Below, one piece after another: positions 1 to 7,899 of a stretch of 64,000 nt of DNA; within the stretch, counting starts at the first letter, position 1; each line of letters starts with the position of its first letter. The stretch is from NCBI GenBank assembly GCA_965603495.1, contig CBFDDF010000001.1:434001-498000 (forward strand), given 5' to 3'. The position numbers were made by a program, and so were the translations under genes. Origin of the DNA: Thiomicrorhabdus sp965603495. Its GTDB lineage: Bacteria; Pseudomonadota; Gammaproteobacteria; Thiomicrospirales; Thiomicrospiraceae. A model generated the notes under the pieces. It worked only from the letters and a program-made list of their open reading frames with translations, was not told where the DNA came from and made no database searches.

Positions 1-641
1 ACCGTGAAACTATTACGAAAGAAGTTGAGGTTGATGGTAAGTTTGTGCGTCAGTCTGGTGGTCGCGGTCAGTATGGTCATGTTGTCTTCAAGATGAAGCC
101 TCGTGAGCCTGGTGAAGGTTTCGAGTTTATCAACAGTACTGTTGGTGGGTCGGTTCCTCGTGAGTATATCGGTGCAGTAGAGAAGGGTGCTAAAGCCCAG
201 CTTGAGAATGGTGTTCTTGCAGGTTTCCCAATGGTCGATGTCAGTGTTGAATTGATTGATGGTTCATATCATGATGTCGATTCCAATGAAATGGCGTTCT
301 CGGTTGCTGCGGGTATGGGTATTAAGAATGGTGTTGCGGAAGCGAATGCGGTTATTCTTGAGCCAATCATGGATGTAGAGGTTACGACTCCTGAAGATTA
401 CATGGGTGATATCATCGGTGATTTGAATAGACGTCGTGGACTTGTAACAAGTATGACTGATATTCCTGCAGGTAAGGCAATTAAGGCTGAAGTTCCATTG
501 TCTGAGATGTTTGGTTATTCAAACTCTATGCGTTCATTGACTCAAGGTCGTGCTAACTATAGTATGACTTTTATGAAATACAATCATGCGCCTAAAAACA
601 TCCAAGATGAAATCATGACAAGTGCCCAAAAAGGTTCTTAA
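1..641 (+). CDS. fusA: Elongation factor G, C-terminal part (5' end outside window)
   Basis: The frame is open from the first base; only the C-terminal part of the protein (about 212 residues) is present. EF-G is the GTPase that translocates the ribosome. The visible part covers the end of domain III, domain IV and domain V: RQSGGRGQYGHV, the domain IV segment around PREYIGAVEKG, and the domain V stretch EPIMDVEVTTPEDYMG followed by GDLNRRRG. No start is visible here because the gene begins upstream. tuf follows 62 bp downstream in the same direction, the classical str-operon arrangement. Identification is firm. Confidence 0.97.
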   Translation, partial: RETITKEVEVDGKFVRQSGGRGQYGHVVFKMKPREPGEGFEFINSTVGGSVPREYIGAVEKGAKAQLENGVLAGFPMVDVSVELIDGSYHDVDSNEMAFSVAAGMGIKNGVAEANAVILEPIMDVEVTTPEDYMGDIIGDLNRRRGLVTSMTDIPAGKAIKAEVPLSEMFGYSNSMRSLTQGRANYSMTFMKYNHAPKNIQDEIMTSAQKGS

Positions 642-656
642 TCAATTTAATTATTT

Positions 657-681
657 AGGCCTCGTTTTGTAGCGAGGTCCT
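657..681 (+). other. Hairpin between fusA and tuf
   Basis: The stem pairs CCTCG (660-664) with CGAGG (673-677) around an 8-base loop, extended by AGG/CCT across a one-base bulge. No T tract follows, so it is not a typical terminator. It could be an RNA processing or stability signal in the fusA-tuf transcript. Confidence 0.45.
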
Positions 682-703
682 TGCTTAATATAGGTATTTT
701 AAA

Positions 704-1894
704 ATGGCAAAAGCTAAGTTTTCACGCGATAAGCTTCACGTAAACGTTGGTACTATCGGTCACGTCGATCACGGTAAGACAACTCTTACAGCAGCACTAA
801 CAATTGTACAAGGTAGAAAGTTCGGTGGGGATGTTAAAGATTTCGCATCTATCGATAACGCACCAGAAGAAAGAGAGCGTGGTATCACAATCTCAACTTC
901 TCACGTTGAGTATGAGTCAGAGACTCGTCACTACGCACACGTAGATTGCCCAGGTCACGCCGATTATGTTAAGAACATGATCACTGGTGCTGCACAGATG
1001 GATGGCGCAATCCTAGTATGTTCAGCAGCTGATGGGCCAATGCCTCAGACGCGTGAGCACATTCTTCTTTCACGTCAGGTTGGTGTTCCATACATCGTTG
1101 TTTTCCTAAACAAAGCTGATATGGTTGATGATGAAGAGTTACTAGAATTAGTAGAAATGGAAGTTCGCGAACTTCTTGATATGTACGAATTCCCAGGTGA
1201 CGATACTCCAGTAATCATTGGTTCAGCGACGCTAGCTATTGCTGATGACCAGTCTGAAATCGGTGCACCTTCAGTAGAGCGTTTAGTTGCTGCGTTAGAT
1301 GAGTATATTCCAGACCCAATTCGTGAAACGGATAAGCCATTCCTAATGCCAGTAGAAGATATCTTCTCAATCCAAGGTCGTGGAACGGTAGCAACAGGAC
1401 GTATCGAAACTGGTGTTGTTAAAGTTGGTGAAGTTATCCAGATCATCGGTATTCGTGACACAACTGAAACAACCGTTACTGGTGTTGAAATGTTCCGTAA
1501 GCTTCTTGACCAAGGTCAAGCTGGTGATAACGTTGGTATCCTTTTACGTGGTACTAAGCGTGAAGATATCGAGCGTGGTCAAGTCTTGGCGCATAAAGGT
1601 ACAATCACTCCGCACTCTAAGTTCGAAGCTGAAATTTATGTACTTTCAAAAGACGAAGGTGGACGTCATACTCCATTCTTCCAAGGTTACCGTCCACAGT
1701 TCTACTTCCGTACAACTGATGTGACTGGTGCATGTACATTACCAGAAGGCACAGAAATGGTTATGCCTGGTGATAACGTACAAATGACAGTAGAGTTAAT
1801 TAACCCAATCGCAATGAATGACGGTCTTCGTTTTGCCATTCGTGAAGGTGGACGTACTGTTGGTGCAGGTGTTGTAGCAAGAATTCTTGACTAA
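704..1894 (+). CDS. tuf: Elongation factor Tu
   Basis: EF-Tu is the GTPase that delivers aminoacyl-tRNA to the ribosome. At 396 residues it has the usual length. The P-loop GHVDHGKTT is near residue 19, DCPGH near 81 and NKAD near 136. Domains II and III follow, ending in VVARILD. It lies in the str operon behind fusA and is closed by a strong terminator before the S10 operon. It is the only tuf copy in the window; a second copy elsewhere in the genome is possible. Function is certain. Confidence 0.99.
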   Translation: MAKAKFSRDKLHVNVGTIGHVDHGKTTLTAALTIVQGRKFGGDVKDFASIDNAPEERERGITISTSHVEYESETRHYAHVDCPGHADYVKNMITGAAQMDGAILVCSAADGPMPQTREHILLSRQVGVPYIVVFLNKADMVDDEELLELVEMEVRELLDMYEFPGDDTPVIIGSATLAIADDQSEIGAPSVERLVAALDEYIPDPIRETDKPFLMPVEDIFSIQGRGTVATGRIETGVVKVGEVIQIIGIRDTTETTVTGVEMFRKLLDQGQAGDNVGILLRGTKREDIERGQVLAHKGTITPHSKFEAEIYVLSKDEGGRHTPFFQGYRPQFYFRTTDVTGACTLPEGTEMVMPGDNVQMTVELINPIAMNDGLRFAIREGGRTVGAGVVARILD

Positions 1895-1913
1895 ATAACG
1901 CTTGTTTTATAAA

Positions 1914-1940
1914 GAAGAGGGCTATATGCCCTCTTTTTTT
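1914..1940 (+). terminator. Rho-independent terminator after tuf
   Basis: An 8-bp stem, AAGAGGGC (1915-1922) with GCCCTCTT (1928-1935), has a 5-base loop and runs into a T tract to 1940. It separates the str genes from the S10 operon. Confidence 0.9.
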
Positions 1941-1957
1941 GTATCTATAATAAGGGG

Positions 1958-1986
1958 TTGTTTTAGTTGGATTATGTTGCTATAAT
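1958..1986 (+). promoter_or_regulatory. Sigma-70-type promoter for the S10 operon
   Basis: TTGTTT at 1958-1963 and a perfect TATAAT at 1981-1986 are separated by 17 bp. It lies between the tuf terminator and rpsJ, giving a leader of about 60 nt. Confidence 0.7.
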
Positions 1987-2001
1987 CCGCTCCCTTAGTT
2001 T

Positions 2002-2026
2002 GCACGCATTAATTTTGTGTGTTTTT
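2002..2026 (+). promoter_or_regulatory. Terminator-like hairpin in the rpsJ leader
   Basis: CACGCA (2003-2008) can pair with TGTGTG (2016-2021), including one G-U pair, and is followed by a T tract at 2022-2026. It lies in the presumed leader about 30 nt before rpsJ. In E. coli the S10 leader mediates L4 feedback; an analogous attenuator here is inference. Confidence 0.35.
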
Positions 2027-2055
2027 CTATTATGTAAATAAATGAGACAGAGATT

Positions 2056-2367
2056 ATGGCTACCCAGAATATTCGTATTCGCTTAAAAGCATTTGACCAT
2101 CGTTTAATCGATCAGTCTGCTCGTGAAATTACTGAAACAGCAAAAAGAACTGGTGCACAAGTACGTGGACCTATTCCGATGCCGACTCGTAAAGAACGTT
2201 TCACGATCCTAATCTCACCTCACGTCAATAAAGATGCTCGTGATCAGTATGAAATTCGTACTCATAAGCGTCTGCTAGATATTGTTGATCCAACAGAAAA
2301 GACTGTTGATGCATTGATGAAGCTAGATTTGGCTGCTGGTGTGGATGTTCAATTAGAATTACGTTAA
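2056..2367 (+). CDS. rpsJ: 30S ribosomal protein S10
   Basis: S10 is a 30S head protein and also takes part in antitermination as NusE. At 103 residues it matches the family length and carries the typical motifs RIRLKAFDHRLID and RGPIPMPT. It is the first gene of the S10 operon, and the promoter ends about 70 bp upstream. The start codon is preceded by only a weak purine stretch. The call is certain. Confidence 0.98.
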   Translation: MATQNIRIRLKAFDHRLIDQSAREITETAKRTGAQVRGPIPMPTRKERFTILISPHVNKDARDQYEIRTHKRLLDIVDPTEKTVDALMKLDLAAGVDVQLELR

Positions 2368-2428
2368 TCGTAATTTAGCCGATCATCAATCGTTATGATG
2401 GGCAATAAATAATAAATAAGGAAATGAT

Positions 2429-3067
2429 ATGAGTATTGGTATCATTGGTAAGAAAATCGGCATGACTCGTGTATTTGACTCGAATGGTGTATCTACTCCG
2501 GTAACGGTCGTAGAGGTTCAAGCGAACCGCATCACTCAAATCAAAACACTTGAAACAGACGGTTATTCTGCAATTCAAGTTACAACTGGTTCTGTGCACG
2601 CTGGACGTGTTAACAAACCAGCAGCTGGGCAGTTTGCGAAAGCAGGTGTTGAGGCTGGAAGAGGTTTGTGGGAATTTCGTGTTGATTCAGCTGCTGAGTC
2701 TGAAGGTTTGGAAGTAGGTTCAGAGCTTACTGTTGAACGATTCAACGAAATTGCTGTAGTAGATGTTACTGGGACAACCAAAGGTAAAGGTTTCCAGGGT
2801 GGTATTAAGCGTCATAACTTCACGATGCAAGATGCGACGCACGGTAACTCTATTTCTCACCGTTCTAACGGTTCAATCGGGCAAAACCAAACTCCAGGTC
2901 GCGTTTTCAAAGGTAAGAAAATGTCTGGACATATGGGTGACGTTCGTCAAACAACACAGAACTTAGATTTAGTGAAAGTTGATGCAGAGAACAACCTGTT
3001 ATTGATTAAGGGTGCAATCCCTGGCGCTAAAAATAGTACTGTCATTGTTCGTAAAGCTGTTAAGTAA
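2429..3067 (+). CDS. rplC: 50S ribosomal protein L3
   Basis: L3 is an early-assembling 50S protein near the peptidyl-transferase centre. It has 212 residues. The N-terminus is GIIGKKIGMTRVF, and the conserved central extension includes GKGFQGGIKRHNF and HRSNGSIGQ. The start has a clear AAGGAA ribosome-binding site. A 61-bp AT-rich spacer separates it from rpsJ, and it is followed closely by rplD in the same transcript. Confidence 0.98.
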   Translation: MSIGIIGKKIGMTRVFDSNGVSTPVTVVEVQANRITQIKTLETDGYSAIQVTTGSVHAGRVNKPAAGQFAKAGVEAGRGLWEFRVDSAAESEGLEVGSELTVERFNEIAVVDVTGTTKGKGFQGGIKRHNFTMQDATHGNSISHRSNGSIGQNQTPGRVFKGKKMSGHMGDVRQTTQNLDLVKVDAENNLLLIKGAIPGAKNSTVIVRKAVK

Positions 3068-3077
3068 GGTGGGCATG

Positions 3078-3698
3078 ATGGAATTAAAATTAATCGAATT
3101 AGCAACAGGTAAAGAAAATGGAACAGTTTCCGTTTCTGAAGCTTTGTTTGGTACAGAATTCAATGAAGCACTTGTTCACCAAGTTGTGACTGCATATATG
3201 AGCGGCGGCCGTCAAGGTACTAAAGCTCAGAAGAACCGTGCAGCTGTAAGTGGTGGTGGTGCTAAGCCTTGGAATCAAAAAGGAACTGGTCGAGCTCGTG
3301 CTGGTACTAGCCGTAGCCCTATTTGGGTTGGTGGTGGACGTGCGTTCCCAGGTCATAATCGTGATTTCTCACAGAAAGTTAACAAAAAGATGTATCGCGG
3401 TGCGATGAAGTCTATTGTTGCTGAGTTAAATCGCTCAGGGCGTCTTATTGTTGTCGATGACTTCAAAGTAGATGCGCCTAAGACAAAAGAATTTAAAGCT
3501 AAATTAGCACAGTTAAATGTGACGGATGCTTTAGTCATTACGGAAGGTTTTGATGAGTATTTGTACTTGTCAGTTCGTAACCTTTATAGCGCTGATGTTT
3601 GTGATGTTGCTTCGATTGATCCAGTTAGTTTAATTGGCTTCAAGACTGTTGTGATGACTCAAGGTGCTGTTAAACAACTAGAGGAGCAATTAGCATGA
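3078..3698 (+). CDS. rplD: 50S ribosomal protein L4
   Basis: L4 is a 50S assembly protein and in E. coli an autogenous regulator of the S10 operon. I chose ATG 3078, giving 206 residues starting MELKLIELATG. Length and N-terminus fit the family, and AAGGTGGG lies just upstream. An ATG three bases earlier (3075) is also possible. The reading frame stays open farther upstream but that part overlaps rplC and is not expected to be translated. Conserved stretches include GTGRARAGTSRSPIW and the loop KVNKKMYRGA. It overlaps rplW by 4 bp. Confidence 0.97.
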   Translation: MELKLIELATGKENGTVSVSEALFGTEFNEALVHQVVTAYMSGGRQGTKAQKNRAAVSGGGAKPWNQKGTGRARAGTSRSPIWVGGGRAFPGHNRDFSQKVNKKMYRGAMKSIVAELNRSGRLIVVDDFKVDAPKTKEFKAKLAQLNVTDALVITEGFDEYLYLSVRNLYSADVCDVASIDPVSLIGFKTVVMTQGAVKQLEEQLA

Positions 3699-3991
3699 AT
3701 CAAGAAAGAATTCTAAAGGTTTTGCTAGCTCCGCATATCTCAGAGAAAGCTGCGATCCTTGCAGATACTCGTGAGCAGTATGTGTTTAAAGTTGAGCCAA
3801 CAGCAACTAAAACTGAAGTTAAACAGGCAGTTGAGTCTTTATTTGATGTAAAGGTTCAGTCTGTGAACATGATCAACATTAAAGGTAAGCGTAAAGTCTT
3901 TAAAGGTCGTCAAGGTCAACGTAATGGTATCCGTAAGGCAATCGTTCGTTTGGCAGCTGGCCAAGAAATCGATTTTTCGACTGCTGAGTAA
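3695..3991 (+). CDS. rplW: 50S ribosomal protein L23
   Basis: L23 lies at the exit tunnel and is a docking site for trigger factor and SRP. It has 98 residues, with the typical HISEKA near the N-terminus and VNMINIKGKRK in the middle. The ATG overlaps the rplD stop (ATGA), which indicates translational coupling. Confidence 0.98.
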   Translation: MNQERILKVLLAPHISEKAAILADTREQYVFKVEPTATKTEVKQAVESLFDVKVQSVNMINIKGKRKVFKGRQGQRNGIRKAIVRLAAGQEIDFSTAE

Positions 3992-4002
3992 GGAGTTACA
4001 AC

Positions 4003-4833
4003 ATGGCAATTATTAAAAAGTCTAAACCGACTTCTCCAGGTCGTCGTTTTATGGTTCACATTGTTGAACCGACATTGCATAAAGGTAAGCCTCACGCAGC
4101 GTTACTAGAGAAGAAGTCTAAATCTGGTGGTCGTAACAATAACGGTCGTATTACTGTTCGTCATCACGGTGGTGGGCATAAGCAGCATTACCGTTTAGTT
4201 GACTTCAAGCGTACTAAAGTTGGTGTTCCTGCAACTGTTGAGCATCTTGAGTATGATCCTAACCGTTCAGCTCATATTGCACTGCTTAAGCATGCAGATG
4301 GTGAGTGGTCATATATCATTGCGCCTAAGAATTTAGCTGCTGGTGATGTTGTCGAGACAGGTGATCACGTTGCGATCAAGCCTGGTAACTGTTTACCGCT
4401 TAGAAATATCCCTGTAGGTACTGTTATCCATAACGTAGAGATGCGTCCTGGAAAAGGTGCTCAGATTGCACGTAGTGCGGGTGTTTCAGCCTCTATTGCT
4501 GGTAAAGATGGTGCTTATGTTTTACTTAAGCTTCGATCAGGTGAGATGCGTAAGATTCTTGCTGAGTGTAAAGCTACGATCGGTGAAGTCGGTAATGCAG
4601 AGCACAGTCTTCGCAAGCTAGGTAAAGCTGGTGCTAGTCGCTGGCGTGGTGTTCGCCCTACCGTACGTGGTGTGGCGATGAACCCGGTTGATCACCCTCA
4701 TGGTGGTGGTGAAGGCCGTACTTCTGGTGGTCGTAACCCATGTACTCCATGGGGTGTTCCTACTAAAGGTAAGAAGACTCGTAGCAATAAGCGTACTGAT
4801 GGAATGATCGTACGTCGTCGTAACAAAAAATAA
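4003..4833 (+). CDS. rplB: 50S ribosomal protein L2
   Basis: L2 is a core 50S protein required for subunit association and peptidyl transfer. It has 276 residues. Seen are the RNA-binding OB/SH3 parts, the conserved SGGRNNNGRITVRHHGGGHK and, near the C-terminus, MNPVDHPHGGGEG carrying the essential histidine. A GGAG-type ribosome-binding site lies 11 bp after rplW. Confidence 0.98.
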   Translation: MAIIKKSKPTSPGRRFMVHIVEPTLHKGKPHAALLEKKSKSGGRNNNGRITVRHHGGGHKQHYRLVDFKRTKVGVPATVEHLEYDPNRSAHIALLKHADGEWSYIIAPKNLAAGDVVETGDHVAIKPGNCLPLRNIPVGTVIHNVEMRPGKGAQIARSAGVSASIAGKDGAYVLLKLRSGEMRKILAECKATIGEVGNAEHSLRKLGKAGASRWRGVRPTVRGVAMNPVDHPHGGGEGRTSGGRNPCTPWGVPTKGKKTRSNKRTDGMIVRRRNKK

Positions 4834-4845
4834 GGAAGGACACTG

Positions 4846-5121
4846 ATGCCACGTTCAGTTAAAAAAGGACCTTTTGTTGATCATCACTTGTATAAGAAAG
4901 TGATCGAGGCGCAAGAATCTGGTAATAAACGTCCCATTAAAACTTGGTCAAGAAGATCTATGATCCTTCCTGACATGATTGGTTTAACAATCGCAGTTCA
5001 CAATGGTAAAGAGCACATACCTGTTTTCGTATCAGAAAACATGGTTGGTCATAAACTTGGTGAGTTTTCATTAACTCGCACTTACCGTGGTCATACCGCG
5101 GATAAGAAATCTAAGCGTTAA
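4846..5121 (+). CDS. rpsS: 30S ribosomal protein S19
   Basis: S19 is a 30S head protein that contacts the A-site finger and S13. It has 91 residues. The N-terminus is PRSVKKGPFVDHHL and the C-terminal motif is FSLTRTYRGH. It sits between rplB and rplV with short spacers and an AAGGA site. Confidence 0.98.
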   Translation: MPRSVKKGPFVDHHLYKKVIEAQESGNKRPIKTWSRRSMILPDMIGLTIAVHNGKEHIPVFVSENMVGHKLGEFSLTRTYRGHTADKKSKR

Positions 5122-5131
5122 GGAGAGTATT

Positions 5132-5464
5132 ATGCAAGTAAGTGCAACACATAAATTTGCCCGTATTTCTCCTCAGAAAGCGCGCTTAGTAGTTGACCAA
5201 ATCCGCGGTAAAGATATTGAATCTGCTATAAATATTCTGTCATTCAGTGACAAGAAAGCAGCAGATTTAATCAAAGCGGTTTTAAATTCAGCCATCGCCA
5301 ACGCCGAAAATAATGAAGGCGCTGATATTGATGAATTAGTAGTTACTGCAGCATTTGTTGATGCAGGTCCTATCATGAAGCGTATGCGCGCTCGTGCTAA
5401 GGGACGTGGTAACCGTATTTTAAAACGTATCAGTCACATCACTGTTACAGTCGGCGAAAAGTAA
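5132..5464 (+). CDS. rplV: 50S ribosomal protein L22
   Basis: L22 lines the exit tunnel with L4. ATG 5132 gives 110 residues (MQVSATHKFARISPQKARLV), the normal family length, with AAGGAGAG just upstream. An in-frame ATG at 5087 would overlap rpsS and add a non-homologous extension, so I rejected it. The conserved C-terminal hairpin includes RMRARAKGRGNRI. Confidence 0.97.
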   Translation: MQVSATHKFARISPQKARLVVDQIRGKDIESAINILSFSDKKAADLIKAVLNSAIANAENNEGADIDELVVTAAFVDAGPIMKRMRARAKGRGNRILKRISHITVTVGEK

Positions 5465-5475
5465 GGAGAATCAGA

Positions 5476-6156
5476 ATGGGTCAAAAAGTACATCCTATTG
5501 GTATTCGTCTTGGTATTAGTAAAGATTGGAATGCACGTTGGTATGCGGATAGTAAGACATTTTCTGATTTTCTTGTCAGTGACGTTGCCATTCGTAAAGA
5601 GATACACAGTAAGCTAGGTCATGCTTCTGTCAGTAAGATTCACATTGAGCGTGTAGCAAATGGAGTTCGTGTAACGATCCATACTGCTCGTCCAGGTGTT
5701 GTTATTGGTAAGAAGGGTGAGGATATTGAGAAGCTAAAGAACTCATTATCTAAGTCAACTGGTATGCAAGTTAGTATCAATATTGAAGAGATTAAGACGC
5801 CTGAGCTTGACGCCAAGTTAGTTGCAGAAGGTATTGCTCAGCAACTTGAAAAGCGTATCCAGTTCCGACGTGCTATGAAGCGTGCAGTAGGTAATGCAAT
5901 GCGTCTAGGTGCAGAAGGAATTAAGGTAGCAGTTTCAGGACGTTTAAATGGTGCTGATATTGCGCGTGGAGAATGGTATAGAGAAGGTCGTGTACCACTT
6001 CATACATTCCGTGCTGATATCGATTATTCAGCTTTCGAAGCAAATACAACTTACGGCAAAATTGGCGTGAAAGTATGGATCTTCAAAGGTGAGAAACTTG
6101 GTAAGTTATCATTAACTGATAATGCACCATCTAAGGGCAAGAAAGGCCGTAACTAA
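5476..6156 (+). CDS. rpsC: 30S ribosomal protein S3
   Basis: S3 forms part of the mRNA entry channel. It has 226 residues and starts MGQKVHPIGIRLG. A KH domain carries the motif VVIGKKGEDIEKL near residue 75, followed by the C-terminal S3 domain with GRLNGADIAR. It is preceded by AAGGAGAA. Confidence 0.98.
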   Translation: MGQKVHPIGIRLGISKDWNARWYADSKTFSDFLVSDVAIRKEIHSKLGHASVSKIHIERVANGVRVTIHTARPGVVIGKKGEDIEKLKNSLSKSTGMQVSINIEEIKTPELDAKLVAEGIAQQLEKRIQFRRAMKRAVGNAMRLGAEGIKVAVSGRLNGADIARGEWYREGRVPLHTFRADIDYSAFEANTTYGKIGVKVWIFKGEKLGKLSLTDNAPSKGKKGRN

Positions 6157-6170
6157 AAGGATAACTAACT

Positions 6171-6584
6171 ATGTTAATGCCTAAACGTACTAAATTTAGA
6201 AAAGTACACAAAGGACGTAACCGTGGTTTGGCGCAAGTCGGAAACAAAGTTAGCTTCGGTGATTTCGGTCTTAAAGCCTTAGAGCGCGGAAGAATGACTT
6301 CACGTCAGATCGAAGCTGGTCGTCGTGTTATGACTCGTCACGTAAAACGTGGTGCAAAAATTTGGATCCGAGTATTCCCGGATAAGCCGATTACCAACAA
6401 GCCTCTTGAGGTTCGTATGGGTAAAGGTAAGGGGAGTGTTGAGTATTGGGTAGCGCAGATTCAACCTGGTCGTGTTTTATACGAAATCCAGGGTGTTGAT
6501 GAGAAGCTAGCAAAAGAAGCGTTCGCGCTTGCTGCTGCTAAACTACCTTTTAAAACACAAGTTGTAACGAAAACGGTGATGTAA
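6171..6584 (+). CDS. rplP: 50S ribosomal protein L16
   Basis: L16 organises the A-site region of the 50S subunit. It has 137 residues. The start MLMPKRTKFRKVHKGR matches the family N-terminus, which supports ATG 6171 over the ATG two codons later. IWIRVFPDKP and VRMGKGKG are present. It abuts rpmC with no spacer (TAA then ATG). Confidence 0.98.
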   Translation: MLMPKRTKFRKVHKGRNRGLAQVGNKVSFGDFGLKALERGRMTSRQIEAGRRVMTRHVKRGAKIWIRVFPDKPITNKPLEVRMGKGKGSVEYWVAQIQPGRVLYEIQGVDEKLAKEAFALAAAKLPFKTQVVTKTVM

Positions 6585-6776
6585 ATGACTGCTAAAGAAT
6601 TAAATGAAAAGTCAGTTGATGAGCTAAGAACAGAATTGCTTAATTTATTAAAAGAGCAATTTAATCTAAGAATGCAAAATGCAACTGGTCAGTTATCTAA
6701 CTCTTCTCAATTGAAAAAAGTTCGTCGTTCAATTGCTAGAGTCAAAACCATCATTCGTCAAAAAGTGAGTGTATAA
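6585..6776 (+). CDS. rpmC: 50S ribosomal protein L29
   Basis: L29 is a small exit-tunnel protein made of two antiparallel helices. It has 63 residues, with the signature KEQFNLRMQNATGQL and a basic C-terminus (KVRRSIARVKTI). The start follows the rplP stop directly, so translation is probably coupled. Confidence 0.97.
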   Translation: MTAKELNEKSVDELRTELLNLLKEQFNLRMQNATGQLSNSSQLKKVRRSIARVKTIIRQKVSV

Positions 6777-6778
6777 AG

Positions 6779-7042
6779 ATGGCTGGTCAAGAAAAGAAAG
6801 CTCGTACAATGCAAGGTGTTGTAGCTAGTAACGGTATGCAAGATTCTATCGTTGTAACTACTTCACGCTTCGTTAAGCATGCTAAGTACAAAAAATTTAT
6901 TAGAAAATCTACTAAAGTTATGGCTCATGATGCTGAAAATGCTTGTGGTGTTGGCGATACTGTCACCATTCAAGAATGTAAGCCTCTGTCAAAAAACAAG
7001 TCTTGGACTTTAGTAAGTATTGATAGTAAAGCTAAGATTTAA
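6779..7042 (+). CDS. rpsQ: 30S ribosomal protein S17
   Basis: S17 is an OB-fold 30S assembly protein. It has 87 residues with MQGVVASNGMQDSIVV near the N-terminus and the conserved VGDTVTIQECKPLSK. It is the last gene of the S10 block; 150 bp with a promoter and hairpin follow. Confidence 0.98.
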   Translation: MAGQEKKARTMQGVVASNGMQDSIVVTTSRFVKHAKYKKFIRKSTKVMAHDAENACGVGDTVTIQECKPLSKNKSWTLVSIDSKAKI

Positions 7043-7068
7043 CTTTTATAGCATTCCGGGAATTATTC

Positions 7069-7077
7069 TGTTATAAT
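7069..7077 (+). promoter_or_regulatory. Extended -10 promoter for the spc block
   Basis: TGT followed by TATAAT (7072-7077) forms an extended -10 element. No convincing -35 lies 17 bp upstream. Predicted transcription would start near 7084, just before the hairpin at 7095. Confidence 0.5.
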
Positions 7078-7094
7078 TCTCGAAATGAATAAAG

Positions 7095-7150
7095 CCACTC
7101 TAAAGAGTCAGCCTGATTTATTTCAGGGACTACTCTTTTAAGTGGTTTTT
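7095..7150 (+). promoter_or_regulatory. Long terminator-like hairpin in the rplN leader
   Basis: Three stacked stems can form: CCACT (7095-7099) with AGTGG (7141-7145), AAAGAGT (7102-7108) with ACTCTTT (7132-7138), and CCTGA (7112-7116) with TCAGG (7123-7127). Five T follow. It may end the S10 transcript. Because it lies downstream of the candidate promoter, it may also act as an attenuator for spc. Confidence 0.6.
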
Positions 7151-7192
7151 GTGCTGTAAGTAATTTTTATTTTTTATGGATGGAGTACCACC

Positions 7193-7561
7193 ATGATTCA
7201 GATGCAAACAGTGCTTGATGTTGCTGATAACAGCGGAGCACGACGCGTCCAATGCATTAAAGTGTTAGGCGGGTCAAAACGCCGTTACGCTAGTGTTGGC
7301 GACGTTATTAAAGTGAGTGTTAAAGAAGCAACGCCTCGCGGAAAAGTGAAGAAAGGTGATGTCTACAACGCTGTAGTAGTTCGTACTGCAAAAGGTGTTA
7401 GACGTCCAGATGGTTCTTTGATCAAGTTTGATGGCAATGCTGCTGTTATGCTTAATGCAAAATTAGAACCTGTAGGGACACGTATCTTCGGACCTGTAAC
7501 TCGTGAGCTGCGTAATGAAAAATTTATGAAAATTGTTTCATTAGCTCCTGAAGTACTATAA
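7193..7561 (+). CDS. rplN: 50S ribosomal protein L14
   Basis: L14 lies at the subunit interface. It has 122 residues and the classical start MIQMQTVLDVADNSGAR; the C-terminal half contains GTRIFGPVTRELR. The upstream site GGATGGAG supports the start. It is the first gene of the spc block, behind the hairpin leader. Confidence 0.98.
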   Translation: MIQMQTVLDVADNSGARRVQCIKVLGGSKRRYASVGDVIKVSVKEATPRGKVKKGDVYNAVVVRTAKGVRRPDGSLIKFDGNAAVMLNAKLEPVGTRIFGPVTRELRNEKFMKIVSLAPEVL

Positions 7562-7571
7562 GGAAGAAGAT

Positions 7572-7886
7572 ATGAATCGTTTAAAGAAAGGTGATGAAAT
7601 TATCGTTATCACAGGCAAAGACAAAGGGAAGAGAGGTTCTGTTTCTTCTGTCCAGTCTAACGGTAAGGTTCTAGTTGATGGTATCAATTTAGTTAAGAAG
7701 CACACTAAGGGCAATCCTCAAACGGGTGTTCAAGGTGGGATTATTTCTAAAGAAATGCCTATCGATGCCTCAAATGTGGCTTTGGTTAACCCTGAGACTA
7801 ATAAGGCTGGTAAAGTCGGTATTAAAGTCGAAGGTGATTCTAAAATCCGCTTTTTTAAATCTACTGGTAAAGCGGTTGACGCTTAA
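7572..7886 (+). CDS. rplX: 50S ribosomal protein L24
   Basis: L24 is an assembly initiator of the 50S subunit. It has 104 residues, a KOW motif (KKGDEIIVITGKDKGKRG) at the N-terminus and IDASNVALVNP in the C-terminal half. An AAGGAAGA ribosome-binding site precedes it. Confidence 0.97.
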   Translation: MNRLKKGDEIIVITGKDKGKRGSVSSVQSNGKVLVDGINLVKKHTKGNPQTGVQGGIISKEMPIDASNVALVNPETNKAGKVGIKVEGDSKIRFFKSTGKAVDA

Positions 7887-7899
7887 TATAGGGTAGAAA

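Noticed and set aside
657..662. AGGCCT at 657 as another palindrome copy
   Set aside because: Only the central six bases match; flanks are unrelated and belong to the fusA-tuf hairpin.
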